A stretch of DNA of 7,023 nt from Methanomassiliicoccales archaeon UBA280 (GTDB taxonomy: Archaea > Thermoplasmatota > Thermoplasmata > SG8-5): positions 15,623 to 22,645 of the forward strand of contig DAKD01000006.1 in the NCBI GenBank assembly GCA_002499085.1, in the 5' to 3' direction. Position 1 is the stretch's first letter; each line of letters opens with the position of its first letter. Made by a program: the position numbers and the translations under genes. Below the pieces are notes generated by a model that did not search any database, was not told the DNA's origin, and saw only the letters and a program-made list of their open reading frames with translations. This document shows, in pieces, positions 1 through 4,716 of this stretch.

Positions 1-28
1 TAGCCCCTAGACCCTAGCCCCTAGCCCC
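1..28. repeat. Degenerate TAGNCCC heptamer array (left edge)
   Basis: Four head-to-tail 7-bp units are visible: TAGCCCC, TAGACCC, TAGCCCC, TAGCCCC. The array may continue beyond the window. Related units recur at 6901-6947 (opposite orientation) and 6991-7004 (same orientation). The rest of 29-123 holds no gene I can support, only short overlapping TCAGG/CCTGA inverted repeats (83-109) just past the end of the leftmost gene. These could fold but lack a T-tract, so I do not call a terminator. Confidence 0.7.
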
Positions 29-123
29 AAGCATTCACCAAAAAGTTGGCAGACTTGAAGCGCGGCATCGGACCTGCCCAAGTCAGGCCCGGCCCTGAGA
101 TTATTCAGGCTGGCAGAGGGCCG

Positions 124-756
124 TCACGGCGTGGAGAATGATGTCTGGCCCACAAGCGAGCACATCGAGTCCGAGGGTATGTGGAATATCGAAACCGTGT
201 ATGTGGTTCCGGAGTCGAGGCCGCTCACAGTGATGTAATCACCCGAGTTGACTGAGTTTCCCGCATAGTTCAGGTCGGTGTAGGTCGCGGTCATGCCGTA
301 AGTCGTGTAAAGGGTGGTGGTGTCGGAATACGGCTGGTAGGGGAAACTCATCGTGTAAGTGGTTCCGTAGCTGTCGGTCAGCATGATTCTCAGGTCAGTG
401 GGCTGAACCGTCGAGGTGAAGGCCCCGAACGTTATTCTTGCGCTCGTAGAATCCAGGACGGAAATGCTGGACAGGGACCCGGCCGGGGCGGATACGTAAC
501 CGCCGCTGCTCCCGCCGAAACCGATGACCATCACGTACAGCACCGCGGCCAGGACCACCGTGACAACGATGACGGTTACGACGACGGCGATGACTATTCC
601 TGCAATATGCTTCTCCGGCTGCGGGGGCGGCGGCTGCTGGTAATACTGCTGCCCCTGCTCGGGTTGATACTGCTGGAATGTGGCGCCCTGCTGCCCGTAA
701 GGGTCAGGAGGCTGCTGATATTGCCCGTAATTCGGGTCATAAGGCGGGTTTCCCAT
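124..756 (-). CDS. Pilin-like membrane protein with Pro/Gln/Tyr-rich cytosolic tail
   Basis: About 210 residues. Residues 1-49 are rich in P, Q and Y (motifs NPPYDPNY, QPPDPYG, QYQPEQGQQYYQQ). One hydrophobic helix follows at about 51-79 and ends in VLAAVLYVMVIGFGG, the same sequence that ends the helix of the true pilin at 2227-2742. A Ser/Thr/Gly-rich, beta-type ectodomain follows, with a C-terminal block GDYITVSGL...FHIPSDS...STP shared with all four genes of this cluster. There is no charged class III signal and no VSP-type cleavage site, so processing by a prepilin peptidase is not expected. The helix probably stays as a membrane anchor with the ectodomain outside. Start: GGAG lies 8 nt before the ATG at 756 and only 2 nt before the ATG at 762. 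The frame stays open to 897, but the extra residues do not match the sister gene at 869-1498. Its role is unknown; an anchor, an adhesin or a non-polymerising pilin homologue are possible. Confidence 0.82.
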   Translation of the reverse strand: MGNPPYDPNYGQYQQPPDPYGQQGATFQQYQPEQGQQYYQQPPPPQPEKHIAGIVIAVVVTVIVVTVVLAAVLYVMVIGFGGSSGGYVSAPAGSLSSISVLDSTSARITFGAFTSTVQPTDLRIMLTDSYGTTYTMSFPYQPYSDTTTLYTTYGMTATYTDLNYAGNSVNSGDYITVSGLDSGTTYTVSIFHIPSDSMCSLVGQTSFSTP

Positions 757-788
757 TTTCATGTCTCCGGTCGGGAATCGGCAGATTG

Positions 789-797
789 TTATAAATA
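789..797 (-). promoter_or_regulatory. TATA box for the leftmost pilin-like gene
   Basis: Read on the minus strand this is TATTTATAA, centred near 793. An archaeal start 25-27 bp downstream falls near 767, so the leader before the ATG at 762 or 756 would be only about 5-11 nt. This supports separate transcription of the gene at 124-756 from the gene upstream (stop at 869). Confidence 0.55.
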
Positions 798-868
798 CAT
801 TTGGAGATGCCAGAAATAGCCTGCGCACATGCCCCGCTCTTTCACAGCAACCGGCAGGAACAGGTCCG

Positions 869-1498
869 TCACGGTGTCGTGAACTGTCCGCTCGCACCGG
901 TCATGGAGACAGTGCTTTCGCTAGGAATATGGAAGACCACTAGTGTATAGACTGTTCCGGGCTGGAGGCCCGTGAATGACAGGTAGTCCCCTGAGTTCAC
1001 TGTACCTCCTGCCGGGTTGTAGTCAAAATATGTGCATCCTGCTCCGGCCGGTCTGCCGACCCAATTGCATGTCTGGGGTGCTGCTCCGGTGTTGCTCGGG
1101 ATTGTTATGGATCCTGCCGATACTCCGTTAACGTTCACGAATATCCTGAGGTCGAGCGGTGCAACGTCAACCGTGAAGGCGCCGAACACTGCCTTTGCGG
1201 TTGTCTGGCTCTCCGGAGACAGGCTGTTCCAGGAACCTGCCGGCGTAGATGGCGATCCGCCGCCTATGCCGATGACCATCACGTACAGCACGACTGCCAG
1301 GACAACCACGACCGCAATCACTACCGCGACAATGGCGATTACAAGGCCTGCATTGCTTTTCTCCGGCTCGGGAGGCGGCTGCTGCTGGTAATACTGCTGC
1401 CCCTGCTCGGGCTGGTATTGCTGGAATGTGACCTGGCCCTGCCCGTAAGGGTCGGGGGGCTGCTGGCTGTAATTAGGGTCGTAAGGCGGGTTTCCCAT
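869..1498 (-). CDS. Pilin-like chimera: PQY-rich tail joined to a pilin ectodomain
   Basis: About 209 residues. Residues 1-47 are almost the same as the tail of the gene at 124-756 (NPPYDPNY, QPPDPYG, FQQYQPEQGQQYYQQ, PEPEK). The helix at about 50-77 ends in VLYVMVIGIGGGS. From there to the end it aligns closely with the true pilin at 2227-2742, roughly four residues in five by eye, sharing STPAGSWNS, PESQTTAK, VFGAFTVDV, ITIPSNTG, AGGTVN, GDYLSFTGL and GQFTTP. The protein thus looks built from one neighbour's tail and another's ectodomain. Two cysteines in the ectodomain (TCNW and GCTYFDY) could form a disulfide; the pilin at 2227-2742 has only the first. No prepilin cleavage signal is present. 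Start: GGAG lies 8 nt before the ATG at 1498 (the alternative ATG at 1504 is 2 nt from it). The sequence around the start is the same as in the sister gene. The stop lies 106 nt before the sister's first possible ATG. Confidence 0.82.
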   Translation of the reverse strand: MGNPPYDPNYSQQPPDPYGQGQVTFQQYQPEQGQQYYQQQPPPEPEKSNAGLVIAIVAVVIAVVVVLAVVLYVMVIGIGGGSPSTPAGSWNSLSPESQTTAKAVFGAFTVDVAPLDLRIFVNVNGVSAGSITIPSNTGAAPQTCNWVGRPAGAGCTYFDYNPAGGTVNSGDYLSFTGLQPGTVYTLVVFHIPSESTVSMTGASGQFTTP

Positions 1499-1529
1499 TT
1501 TCATGTCTCCGCTGCATAATCGCACTTTC

Positions 1530-1540
1530 TATATTATATT
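1530..1540 (-). promoter_or_regulatory. TATA box for the chimeric pilin-like gene
   Basis: The minus-strand read is AATATAATATA, centred near 1534, which puts the transcript start near 1508, a few bases before the ATG at 1504/1498. It sits between the stop of the pilin at 1573 and this gene, so the gene can be transcribed separately, although read-through from the pilin is possible: I see no T-rich terminator in 1541-1572. Confidence 0.5.
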
Positions 1541-1572
1541 GTATCGAGAACGGTATTCCTGAGCCCGCGCGA

Positions 1573-2091
1573 TTACGGCTGCAGCTGGAAGCCGCTGGTC
1601 GCGCCAGTCATGGACACGATGGACTGGGAGGGCTCGTGAAAGACCTTTACTGCGTAGTATGACCCCGGGTTCAGGCCGGTTATGGTCAGGGTGTCGCCCG
1701 CGTTGATGTGGTTCGAGGTCCAGGCGTAGTCGAAATATTCCGCGTCTATGGCTGAGGCATTGTGCCCGCCCACCACGCATGGGGTCTGCTGGGCCGTCAG
1801 TGGGGTGGGTATGATTATGGTGGTGAAGTTTGCGCCGTTGTTTTCATAGAGGTATATCTTCAGGTCTATGACTGAAACCTCGGTCGTGAAGTCACCGAAT
1901 ACCAGGCTCGCCGAGGTGTTGCTTATCGGGTTGCTCGCGTTCCAGCTTCCGAGAGGCGCTATATCGTCGGTGCTGCCTCCCCCTATGCCCACTATCATCA
2001 CGTAGAGCACTCCGGCCAGCACGACCGTTATCGCCACCATGAGAATCGTGGCTATTATAGCCGATACTCCCTCAGAATTCCTGATCTTCAT
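1573..2091 (-). CDS. Archaeal type IV pilin (class III signal, Pilin_N type)
   Basis: About 172 residues. The N-terminus MKIRNSEGVSAIIATILM is a typical archaeal prepilin start: a short charged leader (1-8), then VSA and an unbroken hydrophobic helix at about 9-35 (VAITVVLAGVLYVMIVG). In this family a prepilin peptidase cuts just before the helix, after G8, and the helix packs into the fibre core. The rest is a beta-rich ectodomain with several N-x-S/T sites (NAS, NTS, NFT), one cysteine (TPCVVGG) and the shared end block GDTLTITGL...FHEPSQS..SMTG. It is the most diverged ectodomain of the four. Start: GAGG at 2102-2105 lies 10 nt before the ATG at 2091. An ATG at 2100 is only 1 nt from it, and the frame opens further at 2127, upstream of the likely transcript start. 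It may build a pilus or a minor pilin. Confidence 0.85.
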   Translation of the reverse strand: MKIRNSEGVSAIIATILMVAITVVLAGVLYVMIVGIGGGSTDDIAPLGSWNASNPISNTSASLVFGDFTTEVSVIDLKIYLYENNGANFTTIIIPTPLTAQQTPCVVGGHNASAIDAEYFDYAWTSNHINAGDTLTITGLNPGSYYAVKVFHEPSQSIVSMTGATSGFQLQP

Positions 2092-2128
2092 CCAAACCAT
2101 TCCTCGTGAAGGATATATTATGTTCAAC

Positions 2129-2136
2129 TATAAATA
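2129..2136 (-). promoter_or_regulatory. TATA box for the pilin at 1573-2091
   Basis: The minus-strand read is TATTTATA, centred near 2132, predicting a transcript start near 2106. The leader would be about 15 nt and just include the GAGG at 2102-2105. A second AT-rich candidate (2113-2120) would give a leaderless transcript at about 2091. The palindrome at 2149-2168 lies 12 bp upstream of this box. Confidence 0.5.
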
Positions 2137-2148
2137 AATTTCATCCAG

Positions 2149-2168
2149 TATGTACATGCATGTACATA
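2149..2168. promoter_or_regulatory. Perfect 20-bp palindrome, likely regulator site
   Basis: The sequence TATGTACATGCATGTACATA is identical to its reverse complement over all 20 bases; the next pair outward (g2148/a2169) no longer matches. It also contains the direct repeat TGTACAT twice. It is centred 26 bp upstream of the TATA box of the pilin at 1573-2091, about 43-62 bp before the predicted transcript start. This suits binding of a dimeric activator, or of a repressor next to the TFB site. It is not the terminator of the upstream gene, which is at 2199-2216. Confidence 0.6.
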
Positions 2169-2175
2169 ATAAAGA

Positions 2176-2216
2176 ATAGAATAATAAAAGGAAAAGAGAG
2201 GGGCTGTTAAGCCCCT
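2176..2216 (-). terminator. Terminator of the pilin at 2227-2742
   Basis: Ten bases after the stop codon, the minus strand reads AGGGGCT-TAAC-AGCCCCT (2216-2199), a 7-bp stem with a 4-base loop. The pyrimidine tract CTCTTTTCCTTTTATT follows. Archaeal RNA polymerase stops at T-rich tracts, and the stem adds support. It separates this pilin from the next one. Confidence 0.65.
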
Positions 2217-2226
2217 ATTCTAGCGC

Positions 2227-2742
2227 TTACGGGGTTGTGAACTGTCCGTTCACACCGGTCATGGAGACTGTTGCCTCTGTCGGAACGTGGAACACTTCGA
2301 GTGTGTAGACTGTTCCTGCTCTAAGGCCAGTGAATGACAGGTAGTCACCTGCGTTCACTGTTCCGCCTGCGGGCGAGTAGTCAAAGTATGTGACTGCCGC
2401 TCCGGCAGGTCCGTCGGTCCATGTGCACGTCTGGGGTGCTGTTCCGGTGTTGCTCGGGATTGTTATCGATCCCGTGGCTGATTCGTTCACGCTGACGAAT
2501 ATCTTGAGGTCTAGCGGTTTGACGTCAACCGTGAAGGCGCCGAATACGACCTTTGCGGTTGTCTGGCTCTCCGGAGCAACGCTGTTCCAGGAACCTGCCG
2601 GGGTAGATGCCGATCCGCCGCCCATGCCGATGACCATCACATACAGCACGGCTGCCAGCACCACAGTGATCGCGACCATCAGAATGGTTGCGATAACCGG
2701 GGACACTGCTTCCTCATCTCTGTTCTTGTAGACTTTCTTCAT
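2227..2742 (-). CDS. Archaeal type IV pilin (class III signal, VSP motif)
   Basis: About 171 residues. It starts MKKVYKNRDEEAVSPVIATI: a charged leader (1-12), the classic VSPVIATILMVAITVVLAAVLY helix (13-39), then GMGGGS and a beta-rich ectodomain. Prepilin peptidase cleavage is expected directly before VSP. The ectodomain has one cysteine (QTCTW) and ends GDYLSFTGL...FHVPTEATVSMTG..GQFTTP. It is the closest relative of the ectodomain at 869-1498 and may be the source copy. Start: AGGAGG lies 10 nt before the ATG at 2742, the strongest ribosome site in the cluster. The frame opens further to 2793, but that lies upstream of the predicted transcript start. It has its own TATA box, a leader of about 35 nt and a terminator, so it looks like a single-gene unit and possibly the major pilin. 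Confidence 0.9.
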   Translation of the reverse strand: MKKVYKNRDEEAVSPVIATILMVAITVVLAAVLYVMVIGMGGGSASTPAGSWNSVAPESQTTAKVVFGAFTVDVKPLDLKIFVSVNESATGSITIPSNTGTAPQTCTWTDGPAGAAVTYFDYSPAGGTVNAGDYLSFTGLRAGTVYTLEVFHVPTEATVSMTGVNGQFTTP

Positions 2743-2747
2743 AATGT

Positions 2748-2777
2748 TTTGTCCTCCTGTAGGTTTTCTCCTACGGA
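2748..2777 (-). promoter_or_regulatory. Leader with strong Shine-Dalgarno and small stem
   Basis: On the minus strand GTAGG-AGAAAA-CCTAC forms a 5-bp stem, followed directly by the AGGAGG that sets the pilin start at 2742. This is the only gene of the pilin cluster with a leader of normal length. The stem could affect access to the ribosome site, but it is short and may mean nothing. Confidence 0.35.
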
Positions 2778-2798
2778 TACGACAGGCAGTCACAACCT

Positions 2799-2806
2799 AT
2801 ATATAA
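2799..2806 (-). promoter_or_regulatory. TATA box for the pilin at 2227-2742
   Basis: The minus-strand read is TTATATAT within AAAATTATATATAGG, centred near 2803, predicting a start near 2777 and a leader of about 35 nt that carries the AGGAGG site. Confidence 0.6.
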
Positions 2807-2879
2807 TTTTGGGTGAATAAATCGGCGATTAACACCATTTAGTTCGGCAATGGGCGTGGCCAGCATCTTATTCAATAGT

Positions 2880-2969
2880 CTAGGCGCTCTTGGCCGATAT
2901 GCTTTTTTCGGCTGTGATGTATGCGAGAATGTGTCTGGCAATACTTTCGTTCACCTCCTGCAAAACCAT
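2880..2969 (-). pseudogene. Short frame with a KaiC-like C-terminal tail, probable remnant
   Basis: The frame from the ATG at 2969 gives 29 residues ending HILAYITAEKSISAKSA and then TAG. The KaiC-like protein at 4717-5466 ends GILAYTIDEKGISAKSV and then TAG. That is 11 of 16 matching residues, with both stops in the same place. Over the last 18 codons I count about 40 of 54 matching bases, many differences being third-position and silent. Upstream of 2969 the frame stays open to a TGA at about 3056, but this part shows no similarity to the KaiC-like protein that I can see. It is probably the tail of a decayed paralogue. It could instead be a real tiny protein, or the start of a helix-turn-helix domain, which often reads ILxYI...ISAK. 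The ATG has no good ribosome site; a perfect AGGAGGTGA lies inside the frame at about 2952-2960. Confidence 0.35.
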
Positions 2970-3040
2970 ATGGCTTATAGAAAGTACACTGCCTTTAGGA
3001 GAAATACGAATGACGAAAATATTATTCGGAGGGAAAAGGA

Positions 3041-3047
3041 TAAAATA
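3041..3047 (+). promoter_or_regulatory. Possible TATA box for the small protein/protease pair
   Basis: TAAAATA, centred near 3044, predicts a transcript start near 3070 and a leader of about 12 nt before the ATG at 3082. A weaker alternative (TTATAGAAA at 2975-2983) would serve a start at 3010. The rest of the 339-bp spacer 2743-3081 holds the pilin leader and promoter, the short frame at 2880-2969, and nothing else I recognise. Confidence 0.35.
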
Positions 3048-3081
3048 CCACCTGCCACCTCATTGCCATGAAGGTAATAAA

Positions 3082-3264
3082 ATGGGTGAGGCTGAAATAG
3101 AACGGGAGTACGATGATATCATCAAGCGGGCTATTGCTCATCCCGGGATAGCCGAGCTAATGGAAGTTTACGGCCAATATGACCTTCTTTTGAAACAGTC
3201 CAGCGAGTACCTGTCCAGCAACCGGCCGAAAACGATAATCACCACAACCAATTCGTCGATATGA
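3082..3264 (+). CDS. Small protein of unknown function, paired with SDH-type protease
   Basis: 60 residues, hydrophilic, with no membrane segment. Residues 1-46 look helical (EIEREYDDIIKRAIAHPGIAELMEVYGQYDLLLKQSSEYL). The tail KTIITTTNSSI is Thr/Ser-rich and probably flexible. I do not recognise a family with certainty. It ends 13 nt before the protease start, and the protease's ribosome site begins at its stop codon, so the two are very likely co-transcribed and translationally coupled. A partner, adaptor or inhibitor of the protease is an inference from that pairing. Start: AAGGT lies 6 nt before the ATG at 3082. The same frame also has an ATG at 3010 with AGGAG 8 nt upstream, which would give 84 residues. 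I prefer 3082 because the best TATA box lies between the two, but this is not settled. Confidence 0.7.
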   Translation: MGEAEIEREYDDIIKRAIAHPGIAELMEVYGQYDLLLKQSSEYLSSNRPKTIITTTNSSI

Positions 3265-3277
3265 GGTGGTGATTCCA

Positions 3278-4261
3278 ATGCCTACATGGGGCGAGATACT
3301 GTCGGAATTGCAGGCCACATCCAGACAGGGGATTGTTCCCCCGTTCGATGCGGTCAGGCGCAAATACCTGGCTTTGCTGAACCGAAAGACCGGAAGAAAC
3401 ACCATAATGTATTCCACGAAATGGACCCAGCCCACCGGACCGGTCAATCCGGACCTGCTCAGCATTACAGATGAAGACATTCAAGGCCTTATGGAGGTCA
3501 TCCACGGGCTCAAGGGCACCGATATTGACCTGATAATTCATAGTCCAGGCGGTTCCGCAGAAGCAGCAGAGGCGTTCGTCTCCTATTTGAGGACGAAATT
3601 CGATGATGTCAGGGTGATAATCCCACAGGCGGCAATGTCTGCGGCAACAATGTTAGCCTGCGCATCCAATCGCATCGTGATGGGCAAGCATTCGTCCATC
3701 GGTCCGATTGACCCGCAACTGATCCTTCAAACCCAGGTCGGTATGCAACTTGTGCCCGCCCAGGCGATACTGGACCAATTCGAATTGGCCAGAGAGGAAT
3801 GTCAGGACCCGAAGAAATTGGGCTCATGGTTGCCCATATTGGGCCAGTACGGGCCGGCACTCCTGATTCAATGTCAAAATGCCATAGCACTGTCAAATCA
3901 ACTTGTATCGGAATGGCTGGAAAAATACATGTTCAAGGGAAAAGTGGATGCCGGTCAAAAAGCAAAAGAGATTGCTGAATTTCTGTCGGACCACAAGAGG
4001 TTCAAAACCCACGGTCGCCATATAGATAGAGAAAAGGCAAGAGAGATTGGACTTCTCATCGAGGATCTTGAAGAGGACCAGGAATTTCAGGATTTGGTAT
4101 TATCGATATTCCATTCAACCACCCATACATTCAGTGCTACACCGGCCTTGAAGATTATTGAAAATCATCATGGAAAGGCATTTATCAAGCAACAACAATT
4201 GGTGCGTGTCCAACAGGACCCGCAGCACCCGCAGAACAGCACACCAGGGATGGAAAAATAA
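3278..4261 (+). CDS. SDH_sah-family ClpP-fold serine protease
   Basis: 327 residues. The core has the features of the ClpP/SppA-fold family once called DUF114 (serine dehydrogenase proteinase): a strand DIDLIIHSPGGS (82-93) with the oxyanion Gly-Gly, then VRVIIPQAAMSAATMLA (111-127) with probable nucleophile Ser121, then NRIVMGKHSSIGPIDPQL (131-148) with His138 and Asp145, which sit where this family is said to carry the other triad residues. The C-terminal part carries FKTHGRHIDREKAREIGL and a conserved-looking FSATPALKIIENHHG block. The tail QDPQHPQNSTPGMEK looks disordered. No signal peptide or membrane helix is seen, so it is probably cytosolic, unlike family members with an N-terminal helix. 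Start: GGTGAT lies 4 nt before the ATG at 3278; a GTG at 3266 is an alternative without a site of its own. Codon choice looks less GC-rich at third positions than in the KaiC genes, a possible sign of transfer. The substrate is unknown. Confidence 0.85.
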   Translation: MPTWGEILSELQATSRQGIVPPFDAVRRKYLALLNRKTGRNTIMYSTKWTQPTGPVNPDLLSITDEDIQGLMEVIHGLKGTDIDLIIHSPGGSAEAAEAFVSYLRTKFDDVRVIIPQAAMSAATMLACASNRIVMGKHSSIGPIDPQLILQTQVGMQLVPAQAILDQFELAREECQDPKKLGSWLPILGQYGPALLIQCQNAIALSNQLVSEWLEKYMFKGKVDAGQKAKEIAEFLSDHKRFKTHGRHIDREKAREIGLLIEDLEEDQEFQDLVLSIFHSTTHTFSATPALKIIENHHGKAFIKQQQLVRVQQDPQHPQNSTPGMEK

Positions 4262-4289
4262 TCTCATTAAACATGTTCTCGCCTGGATA

Positions 4290-4310
4290 CCGCGGCCTTA
4301 AGGCCAGCGG
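4290..4310 (+). terminator. Stem-loop after the protease gene, possible terminator
   Basis: CCGCGGCC-TTAA-GGCC-A-GCGG forms an 8-bp GC-rich stem with one bulged A and a 4-base loop, starting 29 bases after the stop codon. It is followed only by GCGTTTTC, so the T-tract is weak. The core GGCCTTAAGGCC is a perfect 12-bp palindrome, so it could instead be a protein site. Confidence 0.4.
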
Positions 4311-4463
4311 AGGAATGGCGTTTTCAAGCAAATCCAGTAGCGAGAAATTGTTTAATTAAAGTGCTCCTAATAATATCCTGTTCTATTAACTTATTAAATC
4401 AGCCTGAATGAGTATCTGGCGATAAGAATTCACGAAATTCAGGGTGAAAGCAATTAAAGGATA

Positions 4464-4483
4464 CCCCATGCTTTAGCTTGGGG
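4464..4483. other. CCCCA...TGGGG hairpin: IS200/IS605-type end or hicB terminator
   Basis: CCCCATGC-TTTA-GCTTGGGG folds as a 5-bp stem, a T/T mismatch and 2 more pairs. The form CCC..GC-TTTA-GC..GGGGAG followed after a few bases by TCA is what I know from right ends of IS200/IS605-type elements, where it also forms the 3' part of the omega RNA. No tnpA or tnpB coding is left in 4262-4463. The hairpin lies only 5 bases from the HicB stop codon, so on the minus strand it could equally serve as that gene's terminator. Confidence 0.4.
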
Positions 4484-4488
4484 AGCAC

Positions 4489-4650
4489 TCATTCGGAAGC
4501 TGGGAATTCCTCCAGATAAAGTTCGGTGGCCTCTTTGAGATTGCTGATGGCCTCTTCGAACGTGGTTCCCTGGCTCACGGTTCCCACCTCCGGACATTCG
4601 GCTATATACATGTCTTCTTCTTTGTGAATAACTGCCGTCAGGACCTTCAT
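4489..4650 (-). CDS. Solitary HicB-like protein
   Basis: 53 residues, starting MKVLTAVIHKEEDMYIAECP and ending ELYLEEFPASE. This is the HicB/UPF0150 pattern: a strand VLTAVIHKEEDMYIAECPEV (3-22), then SQGTTFEEAISNLKEATELYLEE (26-48), whose helix carries the usual EEA..NL.EA spacing. The partial RNase H-like fold of HicB neutralises the HicA toxin in two-gene systems. No HicA-like frame (a short basic protein with a G-S-H motif) is seen beside it, and there is no C-terminal DNA-binding domain, so it is a minimal, unpaired form of a kind common in archaea. Start: GGAG at 4656-4659 lies 5 nt before the ATG. The stop is 5 bases from the hairpin at 4464-4483, so loss of the C-terminus by an insertion is possible. 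An overlapping 66-residue frame lacks any such pattern. Confidence 0.82.
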   Translation of the reverse strand: MKVLTAVIHKEEDMYIAECPEVGTVSQGTTFEEAISNLKEATELYLEEFPASE

Positions 4651-4681
4651 TCAAACTCCAATGATTGCATGGTTGTTCGGG

Positions 4682-4690
4682 TAAATAAAT
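4682..4690 (-). promoter_or_regulatory. TATA box for the hicB-like gene
   Basis: The minus-strand read is ATTTATTTA within GAGATATTTATTTACC, predicting a start near 4661 and a leader of about 10 nt that includes the GGAG. This gives the gene its own promoter, inside the 66-bp gap after the KaiC-like operon. Confidence 0.5.
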
Positions 4691-4716
4691 ATCTCTTATG
4701 TGAGCAAGAAATGAAA

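Noticed and set aside
83..109. TCAGG/CCTGA hairpins as terminator of the leftmost gene
   Set aside because: The stems are only 5 bp, compete with each other, and no T-rich tract follows on the minus strand.
1032..1391. Plus-strand frames opposite the pilin-like genes (also 2390-2731 and 607-819)
   Set aside because: They mirror each other only because the pilin genes underneath are similar; no independent coding signal.
2952..2960. Perfect AGGAGGTGA taken as the ribosome site of a minus-strand gene
   Set aside because: The only start at a good distance is a TTG (about 2942) opening a frame of basic, Pro-rich residues with no family pattern that runs into the pilin promoter, so the match is probably coincidental within coding-like sequence.
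2850..3071. 73-residue plus-strand frame in the spacer
   Set aside because: No ribosome site, a composition unlike a real protein, and it runs through the E/F promoter region and the antisense KaiC-tail frame.
4454..4654. 66-residue minus-strand frame over the hicB-like gene
   Set aside because: It overlaps the HicB frame out of phase, is rich in Arg/Gly/Ser and lacks a family pattern, whereas the 53-residue HicB frame has a clear one.
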